Source: Bacteroidota bacterium (lineage in GTDB: Bacteria > Bacteroidota > Bacteroidia > Chitinophagales > S012-47). Taken from it: a stretch of DNA of 39,249 nucleotides. The position numbers were made by a program, and so were the translations under genes. Location: contig JAJRWN010000009.1 in the NCBI GenBank assembly GCA_024276745.1, positions 1 through 39,249 on the forward strand, given 5' to 3'. The notes below the pieces were generated by a model that did not search any database, had not been told where the DNA came from, and was given only the letters and a program-made list of their open reading frames with translations. Positions 20,106 through 27,626 of the stretch are shown here, one piece after another. Numbering within the stretch: position 1 is the stretch's first letter; each line of letters starts with the position of its first letter.

Positions 20106-21293
20106 TTAGGCAATAATTTCAGTTACCTGGCCTGCTCCTACAGTACGTCCACCTTCGCGGATAGCAAAACGTAATCCTTTTTCCATTGCTACCGGGTAGA
20201 TTAATTTTACCGTTAAGGTAACATTGTCGCCTGGCATTACCATTTCTACTCCGTCCGGTAAAGTAACTTCACCGGTAACATCTGTTGTACGAAAATAGAA
20301 TTGTGGTCTGTATTTATTGAAAAACGGTGTATGACGTCCCCCCTCTTCTTTGCTTAGTACATAAACTTCGCATTTGATTTCGGTGTGAGGTTTAACAGAA
20401 CCGGGTGCACAAACTACCATTCCACGTTTGATTTCTTCCTTATCAATTCCGCGAAGTAATAAACCAACATTATCGCCAGCTTCACCTTCGTCAAGAATTT
20501 TGCGAAACATTTCAACACCGGTAACGGTAGATTTTAATTTAGTTTCTTGTAATCCGATAATTTCAACCGGATCACCCGTATGAATCATTCCTCTTTCAAT
20601 ACGTCCGGTAGCTACAGTACCTCTTCCGGTAATGGAGAAAATGTCTTCAACCGGCATAAGAAATGGTTTATCTACTGCACGAACCGGTAATGGAATATAT
20701 TCATCTACGGCTTTCATCAAATCTTTGATAGATTGAATGGCATCAGCATCTCCTTCAAGAGCTTTTAATGCCGAACCTTGAATAATAGGAATATTGTCTC
20801 CATCAAATTCATAGAAACTGAGTAATTCCCTGATTTCCATTTCTACCAATTCAATCAACTCAGGATCATCAACCAGATCGGTTTTATTCATGTAAACCAC
20901 AATTGCCGGTACACCAACCTGGCGCGCCAATAAAATGTGTTCACGTGTTTGTGGCATGGGCCCGTCAGGGGCAGCCACAACAACAATAGCTCCGTCCATT
21001 TGCGCAGCACCTGTTACCATGTTTTTTACATAATCAGCATGGCCTGGGCAATCTACGTGTGCATAATGCCTGTTGGCTGTCTGATATTCAACATGTGCAG
21101 TGTTGATGGTAATACCCCTTTCCTTTTCTTCCGGGGCGTTGTCGATTGAGTCGTAATCGGTTTTTTCTGCCAAACCTGCCTCTGCCAGTACGTAGGTAAT
21201 AGCCGCTGTTAATGTGGTTTTTCCATGATCAACGTGACCGATTGTACCGATATTAACGTGAGGTTTCGTACGCTCAAATTTTTCTTTAGCCAT
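20106..21293 (-). CDS. tuf: translation elongation factor Tu
   Basis: The GTPase that delivers aminoacyl-tRNA to the ribosome. The 395 residues are full length. GHVDHGKT at 19-26 is the P-loop, DCPGHADYV the switch II motif with the catalytic His, and NKTD the base-recognition motif. Domains II and III continue to [10 protein letters not shown] at the end. It is preceded by four tRNA genes and followed by tRNA-Trp, so substrate tRNAs and carrier share the locus. ATG at 21293 follows an A run with no Shine-Dalgarno sequence, in keeping with Bacteroidota. Confidence 0.99.
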   Translation of the reverse strand: MAKEKFERTKPHVNIGTIGHVDHGKTTLTAAITYVLAEAGLAEKTDYDSIDNAPEEKERGITINTAHVEYQTANRHYAHVDCPGHADYVKNMVTGAAQMDGAIVVVAAPDGPMPQTREHILLARQVGVPAIVVYMNKTDLVDDPELIELVEMEIRELLSFYEFDGDNIPIIQGSALKALEGDADAIQSIKDLMKAVDEYIPLPVRAVDKPFLMPVEDIFSITGRGTVATGRIERGMIHTGDPVEIIGLQETKLKSTVTGVEMFRKILDEGEAGDNVGLLLRGIDKEEIKRGMVVCAPGSVKPHTEIKCEVYVLSKEEGGRHTPFFNKYRPQFYFRTTDVTGEVTLPDGVEMVMPGDNVTLTVKLIYPVAMEKGLRFAIREGGRTVGAGQVTEIIA

Positions 21294-21489
21294 TTTTTTC
21301 TAATTTAAATAGGTGAAAAACTTTGATTCGATTTTATAATTAAACAATTAATTCAGTTTTATAATTAATCCGATTTAACGGAGAATTATTTTATTTATTC
21401 CTTTTTTATCAAAAGGTTTTTTATTTCAAATTTGCTTTCTATGCGAAAGCTTTTTTACTAATCAAATTATCATTAAATAATCTGACCAG
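21294..21489. other. AT-rich tuf leader with two hairpins
   Basis: The 196 bases between tRNA-Thr(GGT) and tuf hold no gene. Two hairpins read as terminator-like on the plus strand: CCTTTT with AAAAGG at 21400-21416 followed by TTTTTT, and GCTTTC with GAAAGC at 21434-21450 followed by TTTTTT. On the minus, tuf-coding strand they lack a following T run. I found no exact TAnnTTTG element for tuf here, so tuf may depend on the tRNA promoter upstream. Confidence 0.5.
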
Positions 21490-21562
<73 letters not shown>

Positions 21563-21573
21563 TTTATTCGTAG

Positions 21574-21646
21574 AGCGGGAGACGAGGCTCGAACCCGCGA
21601 CCTACAGCTTGGAAGGCTGTCGCTCTACCAACTGAGCTACTCCCGC
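21574..21646 (-). tRNA. tRNA-Gly(TCC)
   Basis: The acceptor strand begins GCGGGAG and pairs with CTCCCGC. The anticodon stem ACAGC with GCTGT encloses CTTCCAA, anticodon TCC. The discriminator is T and no CCA is encoded. Eleven bases separate it from the next tRNA-Thr. Confidence 0.96.
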
Positions 21647-21676
21647 ATTTCATCAATGAACAATATTCCAATTTTG

Positions 21677-21758
21677 TGGGGAGAGGAGGATTCGAACCTC
21701 CGAAGGCGTAGCCAACAGATTTACAGTCTGCCCCGTTTGACCGCTTCGGTATCTCCCC
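21677..21758 (-). tRNA. tRNA-Tyr(GTA)
   Basis: An 82-base class II tRNA with a long variable arm (GGCTACGCCTTC region). Acceptor GGGGAGA pairs with TCTCCCC; the anticodon stem GCAGA with TCTGT encloses CTGTAAA, anticodon GTA. Discriminator A, no encoded CCA. Confidence 0.96.
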
Positions 21759-21789
21759 TGATTATTGCAATTAATTTGCAATTACAACG

Positions 21790-21863
21790 AGCCAGTGGAG
21801 GGATTCGAACCCCCGACCCGCTGATTACAAATCAGCTGCTCTGACCAACTGAGCTACACTGGC
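21790..21863 (-). tRNA. tRNA-Thr(TGT)
   Basis: Acceptor GCCAGTG pairs with CACTGGC. The anticodon stem GCTGA with TCAGC encloses TTTGTAA, anticodon TGT. Discriminator T, no encoded CCA. It is the first gene of the tRNA-tuf locus in transcription order. Confidence 0.96.
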
Positions 21864-21914
21864 CTAAACCTCTTAATATATCAAAGACACTATATGCTGC
21901 CCAAAATCGGGTTG

Positions 21915-21922
21915 CAAATTTA
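21915..21922 (-). promoter_or_regulatory. probable -7 element of the tRNA-tuf locus
   Basis: On the minus strand this reads TAAATTTG, an exact TAnnTTTG match, 52 bases before the first tRNA. A TTG lies 26 bases further upstream, a longer spacing than usual. Its position after the hpf stop and before the tRNA array fits a strong stable-RNA promoter. Confidence 0.5.
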
Positions 21923-21956
21923 GAAATAATTTTTCGTCTTTTCTAATACAATTTGG

Positions 21957-22256
21957 CTAATTTCTAATTTTTTCTTTATAACGGCCAATTTGCTTTTTTA
22001 AACTAGCCAGAGCTTGGTCCAGGGCTTCTTCAAATTTTTTGCTTGTTTCCTTAACTATCAAGGATTTACCGGGTATATTTAATTTAATCTGAACACTTTT
22101 ATCTTTGATATGGGTATTCTGATTTTCAAAAGATAAAAATACTTCAGCATCAATGATTCGATCGTAATAGTGATTGAGTTTACCTACTTTCTTATTGATT
22201 AAGTCGGTAAGCTTCGAATCTGTTTTGAATTGAATGGACTGGATGTTGATATTCAT
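21957..22256 (-). CDS. hpf: ribosome hibernation-promoting factor (short HPF/RaiA family)
   Basis: Binds the 30S decoding region to inactivate ribosomes when growth slows. The 99 residues contain only the N-terminal beta-alpha-beta-beta-beta-alpha domain: MNINIQSIQFKTDSKLTDLI, KVGKLNHYYDRI, and VQIKLNIPGKSLIVKE, with a basic C-terminal helix ending RYKEKIRN. It lacks the long linker and C-terminal dimerisation domain of the long form, so it belongs to the short HPF/YfiA type. ATG at 22256 lies 28 bases after the recombinase gene, probably in the same transcript. Confidence 0.92.
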   Translation of the reverse strand: MNINIQSIQFKTDSKLTDLINKKVGKLNHYYDRIIDAEVFLSFENQNTHIKDKSVQIKLNIPGKSLIVKETSKKFEEALDQALASLKKQIGRYKEKIRN

Positions 22257-22284
22257 ATATTCTGATTTTTTCTTGATTATAAAA

Positions 22285-23217
22285 TTATGCCCTCGGATGG
22301 GCTTGTTTATATATTTCTTTTAATTTTTTAATACTGGCATGCGTGTAAATCTGTGTGGATTGCAGATTGCTATGTCCCAGCAATTCTTTTATGGCGTTAA
22401 GCTCGGCTCCATTATTCAGCAAAAGAGTTGCAAAGGTATGCCGCAACAAGTGAGGGCTTTTGTGTTTCATCGTGCTTACCTTGCCTACATATTGATTTAC
22501 TATTCGATAGACCAATACCGGATATAATGCTTTCCCTTTGATGCTTTGCAAAAACCGGTCGCTGGTGTTGCTTCCTATATATTTTTTTCTTGCGGCTATA
22601 TATATGTATAGTGTATCTGCCAATCCTGGAGCTATTGGTATGATCCTTTCCTTATTGCCTTTGCCTATTACCCTGATGTATAGTTCTTTCAAATTGACTT
22701 GCTTATCGGTCAATCCAATTAATTCAGCGCGCCTGATTCCTGTTGCATATAATAGTTGAATGACTGTTTGTGCCAGTATACCGGCATACCCATCTACTTG
22801 TTCAATTTCCTGAAATATACTTTGCATTTGTTGCTTTGAAAGAAATTGAGGTAGTTTTTTTTCACTCTTTGGTGCAGCTATTTTCTGCATTGGGTTTTTA
22901 TCAATTATTCCTCGTTTAACTAAAAATTTGAAATATGTTTTCAAACTGGATAGTTTACGGTTGACGCTTCGTGTTGTTAGCTTTTATGCTGTATTTTTTG
23001 TTGCTTTTTTTGATTTTTGATTTACTTCTCCCTGTAATAATGCAACAATCCAGTTTCTGATTTGAAAATGGGTTATGGAAGCCGGTGATTTGATTATTAG
23101 ATTTTGTTTTTTCAGGTAATCAAAAAACTGATCTAAATCAGACCGGTATGCAGCAATAGTATGTGGTGAATACCGTTTTTCAAATTGCAGGTACTTAATA
23201 AATGAGTCCCTGTTCAT
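22285..23217 (-). pseudogene. Xer-type tyrosine recombinase (XerC/XerD) split by an in-frame TAA
   Basis: Xer recombinases resolve chromosome dimers at dif. The N-terminal core-binding domain begins at ATG 23217 with KYLQFEKRYSPHTIAAYRSDL and stops at TAA 22986-22984 after 77 codons. The same frame then resumes with LTTRSVNRKLSSLKTYFKFL and continues to 22285. The catalytic domain keeps every key residue: Arg in ATGIRRAEL, Lys in GKGNKERI, HLLRH, LLGHSN and the nucleophile Tyr in QIYTHAS. No frameshift is needed to join the halves. The stop falls in a lysine-rich stretch of roughly 15 codons that I do not expect in Xer proteins. The gene may be broken, read through, made as two pieces (a TTG at 22944 could start the second), or a sequence error. 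It lies between rpsU and hpf. XerC and XerD cannot be told apart here. Confidence 0.85.
22982..23027 (-). other. A-rich, lysine-coding insertion carrying the stop codon
   Basis: Read on the coding strand this 46-base segment is about 70% A by my count, with runs of 5, 7 and 6 A. It encodes a Lys/Asn/Thr-rich peptide ending NTA and then TAA. Xer relatives normally pass from the WIVALL helix to the RSVNRK helix with only a few residues between, so this looks like an insertion or repeat expansion. Confidence 0.5.
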
Positions 23218-23296
23218 GATATACTCCCCTTGCGTGTTATGAAGTGATGATAGCCTAAATATAATAAATTAACGGGGAGAAAAGGAGATTAATTCT

Positions 23297-23479
23297 CTAA
23301 ATTCTGCATTTTTGACGATAGCGGGCTTTCAGGATTTTATTCCTGTTCAGCATAGAAGGTTTGGTAAATACTTGGCGACTTCTTAATTCACGTAAAACAC
23401 CGGCTTTTTCAAATTTCTTTTTATATTTTTTCAGTGCTCTTTCGAGTGAATCGCTTTCTTTTACATCAATTATCAGCAT
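23297..23479 (-). CDS. rpsU: ribosomal protein bS21
   Basis: A small basic protein of the 30S platform beside the 3' end of 16S rRNA. Its 60 residues start MLIIDVKESDSLERALKKYKK and continue with VLRELRSRQVFTKPS and a basic tail, all typical of bS21. I chose the ATG at 23479 since the family begins there; the frame is open upstream but runs into the acyl-CoA dehydrogenase gene. The leader of about 20 bases has no Shine-Dalgarno sequence, although this protein helps hide the anti-Shine-Dalgarno in Bacteroidota ribosomes and some relatives use one for feedback. A good promoter lies directly upstream. Confidence 0.95.
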   Translation of the reverse strand: MLIIDVKESDSLERALKKYKKKFEKAGVLRELRSRQVFTKPSMLNRNKILKARYRQKCRI

Positions 23480-23503
23480 GCGGTTTAATTTTTTTTGGAA
23501 GTG

Positions 23504-23533
23504 CAAATTTAATGCTTTTCCCGGATTTTCAAA
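23504..23533 (-). promoter_or_regulatory. promoter of rpsU (TTTG-N18-TAAATTTG)
   Basis: On the minus strand TTTG at 23533-23530 is followed after 18 bases by TAAATTTG at 23511-23504, matching both Bacteroidota promoter boxes at a usual spacing. It lies wholly in the 56-base gap between the acyl-CoA dehydrogenase stop and the rpsU start, and predicts a leader of about 20 bases. Confidence 0.7.
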
Positions 23534-23535
23534 AA

Positions 23536-24675
23536 TCATTGAAGAATTTCTCTTGCAATTACAATCTTTTGTATTTCTGAGGTTCCTTCTCCTATTGTGC
23601 ATAGTTTTGAATCCCTGTAATATTTTTCGGCCGGATAATCTTTGGTATATCCGTAACCTCCAAATATTTGAACGGCATCAGTTGATATTTCAACGGCTGC
23701 TTCAGAAGTAAAATATTTGGCTTCTGCCGATTGCCTTGTACAGTTCAAACCCTTTTGTTTTAAATCGGCCGCCAAATAAGTGAGCAATTCACCGGCCTGG
23801 ATTTTTGTAGCCATGTCGGCCAGTTTAAAAGCAATACCTTGAAATTTTGATATCGGTTTGCCGAATTGTTCGCGTTCTTTGGCATATTTAAGTGCTGCCT
23901 GGTAGGCACCTTTGGCAATTCCTAATCCTAATGAAGCGATAGAAATTCTTCCACCATCAAGTATTTTCATAGCCTGAATAAATCCTTCACCAACTTCACC
24001 CAATATATTTTCATCGGAAACCTTGCAATCTTCAAAAATTACTTCTGTAGTTTCGGAGGCTCGCATACCCAATTTATTTTCCTTTTTCCCGGCTTTCAAT
24101 CCGGGGTTTCCCCGTTCTACGATAAAGGCCGTTATGCCTTTGGAATCGAGCAAATCACCAGTACGCACAAGAACAACCATGATATTGGCAGATTTCCCAT
24201 GGGTTATCCATTGTTTATTGCCATTCAATATCCAGTTATTCCCTTCTTTGATGGCGGTGGTTTTCATGCGCATGGCATCTGAACCGGTATTGGGTTCAGT
24301 CAATGCCCAAGCTCCAATCTGTTTGCCCGAAGCTAATCCGGGTAAATATTTTTGTTTCTGATGCTCGTTGCCAAAAGTAAGTATATGGTTTGTACATAGT
24401 GAATTATGAGCAGCCATAGATAAACCTATTGATCCGTCAATACTTGAAATTTCGGTAAGTGCCGTTACATATTCGGGATAGCTAAGACCTGCACCGCCAT
24501 ATTCTTGCGGTACCAATATACCCATCAATCCTAATTCACCCATTTTTTCGAAAAGTCCTATAGGAAATATCTGGTTTTCATCCCATTCCATCATGTGGGG
24601 CTGAATGTGTTTCCTTCCAAAGTCTTTTACCATTTGGGCAATCATTTGTTGATTTTCACTATACGCAAAATTCAT
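23536..24675 (-). CDS. acyl-CoA dehydrogenase
   Basis: An FAD enzyme that introduces the trans-2 double bond in acyl-CoA, probably short-chain, in the cytoplasm. The 379 residues follow the family layout: a helical N-terminal domain, [12 protein letters not shown] (about 123-134) and [10 protein letters not shown] (beta domain, FAD and substrate contacts), [13 protein letters not shown], and the C-terminal helical domain with [20 protein letters not shown]. The catalytic base is Glu363 in GEGTSEIQ, the place used by butyryl-CoA dehydrogenases. It starts with ATG at 24675. No electron-transfer flavoprotein genes are adjacent. Chain length cannot be fixed from sequence; a branched-chain substrate is possible. 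Confidence 0.93.
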   Translation of the reverse strand: MNFAYSENQQMIAQMVKDFGRKHIQPHMMEWDENQIFPIGLFEKMGELGLMGILVPQEYGGAGLSYPEYVTALTEISSIDGSIGLSMAAHNSLCTNHILTFGNEHQKQKYLPGLASGKQIGAWALTEPNTGSDAMRMKTTAIKEGNNWILNGNKQWITHGKSANIMVVLVRTGDLLDSKGITAFIVERGNPGLKAGKKENKLGMRASETTEVIFEDCKVSDENILGEVGEGFIQAMKILDGGRISIASLGLGIAKGAYQAALKYAKEREQFGKPISKFQGIAFKLADMATKIQAGELLTYLAADLKQKGLNCTRQSAEAKYFTSEAAVEISTDAVQIFGGYGYTKDYPAEKYYRDSKLCTIGEGTSEIQKIVIAREILQ

Positions 24676-24874
24676 AATGCTCTTATTTCTGTATCTTTTT
24701 GCTTTAATTTATTATTATCAATGGGTATAACTCGCTATAAAACATATCTGTTCGCTATAAGCAGACTACTTTTTAAAAAAACGTGTGTAAAAGTTAAGGT
24801 AATCTAAATACATTGTCTTTTATCAGGATACAAATATGGACTTGCCAAACACCTTCTTCTCTGGTTTTCAAATG
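24676..24874. other. non-coding gap
   Basis: These 199 bases upstream of the acyl-CoA dehydrogenase start hold no credible ORF, RNA or exact promoter consensus. Two copies of TCGCTATAA about 25 bases apart (near 24731 and 24753) are the only repeat I noticed. Confidence 0.5.
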
Positions 24875-25978
24875 TTATAATGATAAATAGGGTGTAAGTT
24901 TACGATATAATTCATCATCAACCAAGAAGCTGGTTTTAATCTCTTCAATTGATTTAAAAGCTACCCGGTTTCTCCGGTTTACAATGTATTCGGCCAGTGC
25001 TCTGCCGATATACGGATGCTGTTCCAGGATCTCAAAACGGCTTTGATTGAGGCTTACTTTTTTTATTTCATGGGTATCGATATAAATTTTAGCTCTGATT
25101 GATTCCAATTGTTTCATTTTAAAAAATGAAATTTCAAGCAATTGTTCCACTTTGACGTATCCTCCCAAATGATTCCTGTATTCAATGATTTTAGTGGAAA
25201 AATAAGATCCTATTCCCGGCAAAGACTTTAACAGAGTAGTATCGGCATGATTCAAATCAATTTTGATATTTCCGGTGATTGATTCTGCCTTTGGATTTTG
25301 CTCTTGCATAAACGAATCGAGCAAAATACTGTCGATTGCTAAATATGGCTTTATTCTTTGGAATAATGTAGTGTCGATACCATATACTTTTTTCAAATCA
25401 TTTTTTGATTTAAAAAATCCAGATGCTTGCCGGTAACGGACTATCCGGCCGGCATAAACGGCTCCAATGCCGGGAAGATTTTGCCAATCTTCAACTCTTG
25501 CCGAATTGATTTCGACCGGTTTGATACGATTTTCTGTTTTGTTGTACGCTTTCCATGATGATGCTTTATCAAGTTGTATGTAAGGATACAAGGCCAGGTA
25601 TTCTTCTTTACTGATAAGATAGAGTTTAAGAAAATCTACTTTATGATAAAAGTAACCTCCTTTATTCCTATAATTTATAAGCGCTTCAACTTCTTTATTA
25701 TCCAAACCAAGTTTTAACAAGTCTGCAGCTGTAACCGTATTGGGATTAAAGGGAAAATAGTTTGACGCCCCTTTTAAACTATCATGCATTCGGGCTTGGA
25801 GTTTATGCTCGATGGAATCGACTCCGGGAGGTATCAGAAATTGATATTGACCTGTCGCTTGTCCGGCAGGATAAATAATGGGTAAGACAGATAATACAAC
25901 AATAAGCAGGCATAAGATAATCAAACCTCTTTTCTCAGAAGCCGAAAAGGTAAAATAGTGTTTCAGATATTGTTTCAT
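24875..25978 (-). CDS. membrane-anchored helix-hairpin-helix protein (ComEA-like repeats)
   Basis: A 367-residue protein with one N-terminal membrane helix (about 17-38), after a basic cytoplasmic tail, and a periplasmic part made of four helix-hairpin-helix units. They start near FNPNTVTAADLLKLGL, EINSARVEDWQNLPGIG, DLNHADTTLLKSLPGIG and SLNQSRFEILEQHPYIG; units two and three hold the classic LPGIG hairpin. Such motifs bind DNA backbones non-specifically, as in the competence receptor ComEA, so DNA uptake or envelope DNA binding is possible but unproven. I prefer the ATG at 25978 over a TTG five codons earlier, since AGGG lies just before it. It follows the AGCS gene by about 50 bases. Confidence 0.85.
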   Translation of the reverse strand: MKQYLKHYFTFSASEKRGLIILCLLIVVLSVLPIIYPAGQATGQYQFLIPPGVDSIEHKLQARMHDSLKGASNYFPFNPNTVTAADLLKLGLDNKEVEALINYRNKGGYFYHKVDFLKLYLISKEEYLALYPYIQLDKASSWKAYNKTENRIKPVEINSARVEDWQNLPGIGAVYAGRIVRYRQASGFFKSKNDLKKVYGIDTTLFQRIKPYLAIDSILLDSFMQEQNPKAESITGNIKIDLNHADTTLLKSLPGIGSYFSTKIIEYRNHLGGYVKVEQLLEISFFKMKQLESIRAKIYIDTHEIKKVSLNQSRFEILEQHPYIGRALAEYIVNRRNRVAFKSIEEIKTSFLVDDELYRKLTPYLSL

Positions 25979-26025
25979 CCCTGATTTTTTCAATCAACGG
26001 GAGCAAACAATCGTAATCTTTCGGT

Positions 26026-27546
26026 TTAGTGTCGTGCAATTTCGCCAGACTTGATCAATCCCACGTAGCGATTGAGCTCCTTTTTTACTTCCGGCATCAG
26101 GAAATACAGACCAAAAATATTAGGGAAACACATAGCAAAAATCATAGCATCGGAAAAATCGGTTACTTTTCCGAGTGTCATAGCAGCCCCAATAACCACG
26201 AAAACACAGAATAGAATTTTATAGGTATAACCGGAGAGTTTTGTTTTACCGAATAAATAATACCATGCTTGCTGGCCATAATAAGACCAGGAAATCATAG
26301 TAGAAAATGCAAACAACATCACGGCTAAAGCCAAAACATAGGGAAACCAGCTTATCACGGTTTCGAATGCAGCTGAAGTAACCAATACACCACCTTCCGT
26401 ACCACTGACAGCGGCAGCAGCTTCATGCTGTCCGGTGATAATAATAACCAAAGCGGTCATAGTACAAACCACAACGGTATCGATAAAAGGTTCGAGCAAT
26501 GAAACCAAGCCTTCGCTGGCAGGATAATCGGTTTTTACAGCCGAGTGCGCGATGGATGCCGAACCGATGCCGGCCTCATTAGAAAAAGCCGCCCGTTTAA
26601 AACCTTGTATAAGGGTTCCAACGATTCCCCCGTACATCGCTTTGGAGGTGAAAGCACCGTCAAATATAGATCGGAATGCATGAGGGATGGCATGATAGTT
26701 TACCCCCATTACGACCAGAGCAGCAATAACATAAACTACAACCATAAAAGGTACAATTTTTTCGGTAACGCGGGCGATACTTTTTATACCGCCAATGATT
26801 ACCATTGCTACCAGCACAGCCATAATAATTCCAAACACCCAACCTTGAGTACCTTCTCCTACCACAGGAATGTGTGCAAATTGTTTATAGGCCTGATTTA
26901 CCTGAAACATATTGCCACCACCAAAAGAACCGCCTATGGCCATGATAGAGAAAAACACGGCAAGTACTTTACCGAAATTACCAAATCCCCGGTCTTTCAA
27001 TCCCCTGCTCAAATAATACATCGGACCACCCATCACCACACCGTCAGCATCAACTCTGCGATATTTTACGCCTAAAGTACATTCGGTAAATTTTGATGAC
27101 ATGCCCAATAATCCGGCAAGAATCATCCATAGGGTTGCACCGGGACCTCCAATACCGATTGCAATGGCCACTCCGGCAATATTACCAAGACCCACTGTGG
27201 CACTTAATGCTGCCGTTAAGGCTTGAAAATGCGATACTTCTCCTTCGGCTGTAGGATCAGAATATTTTCCACGAACAATGTCAATGGATAATTTAAATTT
27301 TCGAAGATTGACAAAATTGAAATAGAAAGTAAAAAATACAGCACCCAGTATTAACCAAATCAATACAAAAGGAACACTTACTTCCGATGTAATTGGTATT
27401 TGAAAAAAAATAATTTTTGAAATCAAATCCGTTGCCGGACTTATAAAATTATTAATACGTTCGTCAACGGTGAGTGTCTCTTGTGCAAACGCACTACTTT
27501 GAAAAAGTCCAAATAAACTCACGGCAAATAATAGGATTCGCTTCAT
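26026..27546 (-). CDS. sodium:alanine/glycine symporter, AGCS family
   Basis: An inner-membrane carrier that brings small neutral amino acids, probably alanine or glycine, into the cell with sodium. Its 506 residues begin with a signal-like hydrophobic stretch ending SAFAQ, then about ten membrane helices. Family signatures are [20 protein letters not shown] near 115-135, [24 protein letters not shown] and [18 protein letters not shown]. The N-terminal extension before the first core helix is longer than in AlsT but usual in Bacteroidota. ATG at 27546. Substrate preference cannot be read from sequence. Confidence 0.92.
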   Translation of the reverse strand: MKRILLFAVSLFGLFQSSAFAQETLTVDERINNFISPATDLISKIIFFQIPITSEVSVPFVLIWLILGAVFFTFYFNFVNLRKFKLSIDIVRGKYSDPTAEGEVSHFQALTAALSATVGLGNIAGVAIAIGIGGPGATLWMILAGLLGMSSKFTECTLGVKYRRVDADGVVMGGPMYYLSRGLKDRGFGNFGKVLAVFFSIMAIGGSFGGGNMFQVNQAYKQFAHIPVVGEGTQGWVFGIIMAVLVAMVIIGGIKSIARVTEKIVPFMVVVYVIAALVVMGVNYHAIPHAFRSIFDGAFTSKAMYGGIVGTLIQGFKRAAFSNEAGIGSASIAHSAVKTDYPASEGLVSLLEPFIDTVVVCTMTALVIIITGQHEAAAAVSGTEGGVLVTSAAFETVISWFPYVLALAVMLFAFSTMISWSYYGQQAWYYLFGKTKLSGYTYKILFCVFVVIGAAMTLGKVTDFSDAMIFAMCFPNIFGLYFLMPEVKKELNRYVGLIKSGEIARH

Positions 27547-27626
27547 AAAACTTTATTCAATCGTTCATAGCTAACAAAGCAACGAATATATTAAATTATT
27601 GCCTGACTGATTGAACACTTCGAGAT

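Noticed and set aside
22984-22986. Reassignment of TAA as a sense codon in this organism
   Set aside because: TAA ends several clear genes here at the expected place, such as rplL, secE and the thiolase.
22285-23217. A programmed frameshift in the Xer gene
   Set aside because: The two halves are already in the same frame. In both other frames a slip at the A runs meets further stops, so frameshifting cannot join them.
24725-24765. Two copies of TCGCTATAA as a possible regulatory repeat or CRISPR remnant
   Set aside because: Only two short copies, no spacer regularity and no cas genes; likely chance in AT-rich DNA.
26545-27075. A 176-codon open frame on the plus strand
   Set aside because: It lies fully antisense to the AGCS symporter, has no recognisable family and a composition (many His, Tyr, Asn) expected from a shadow frame.
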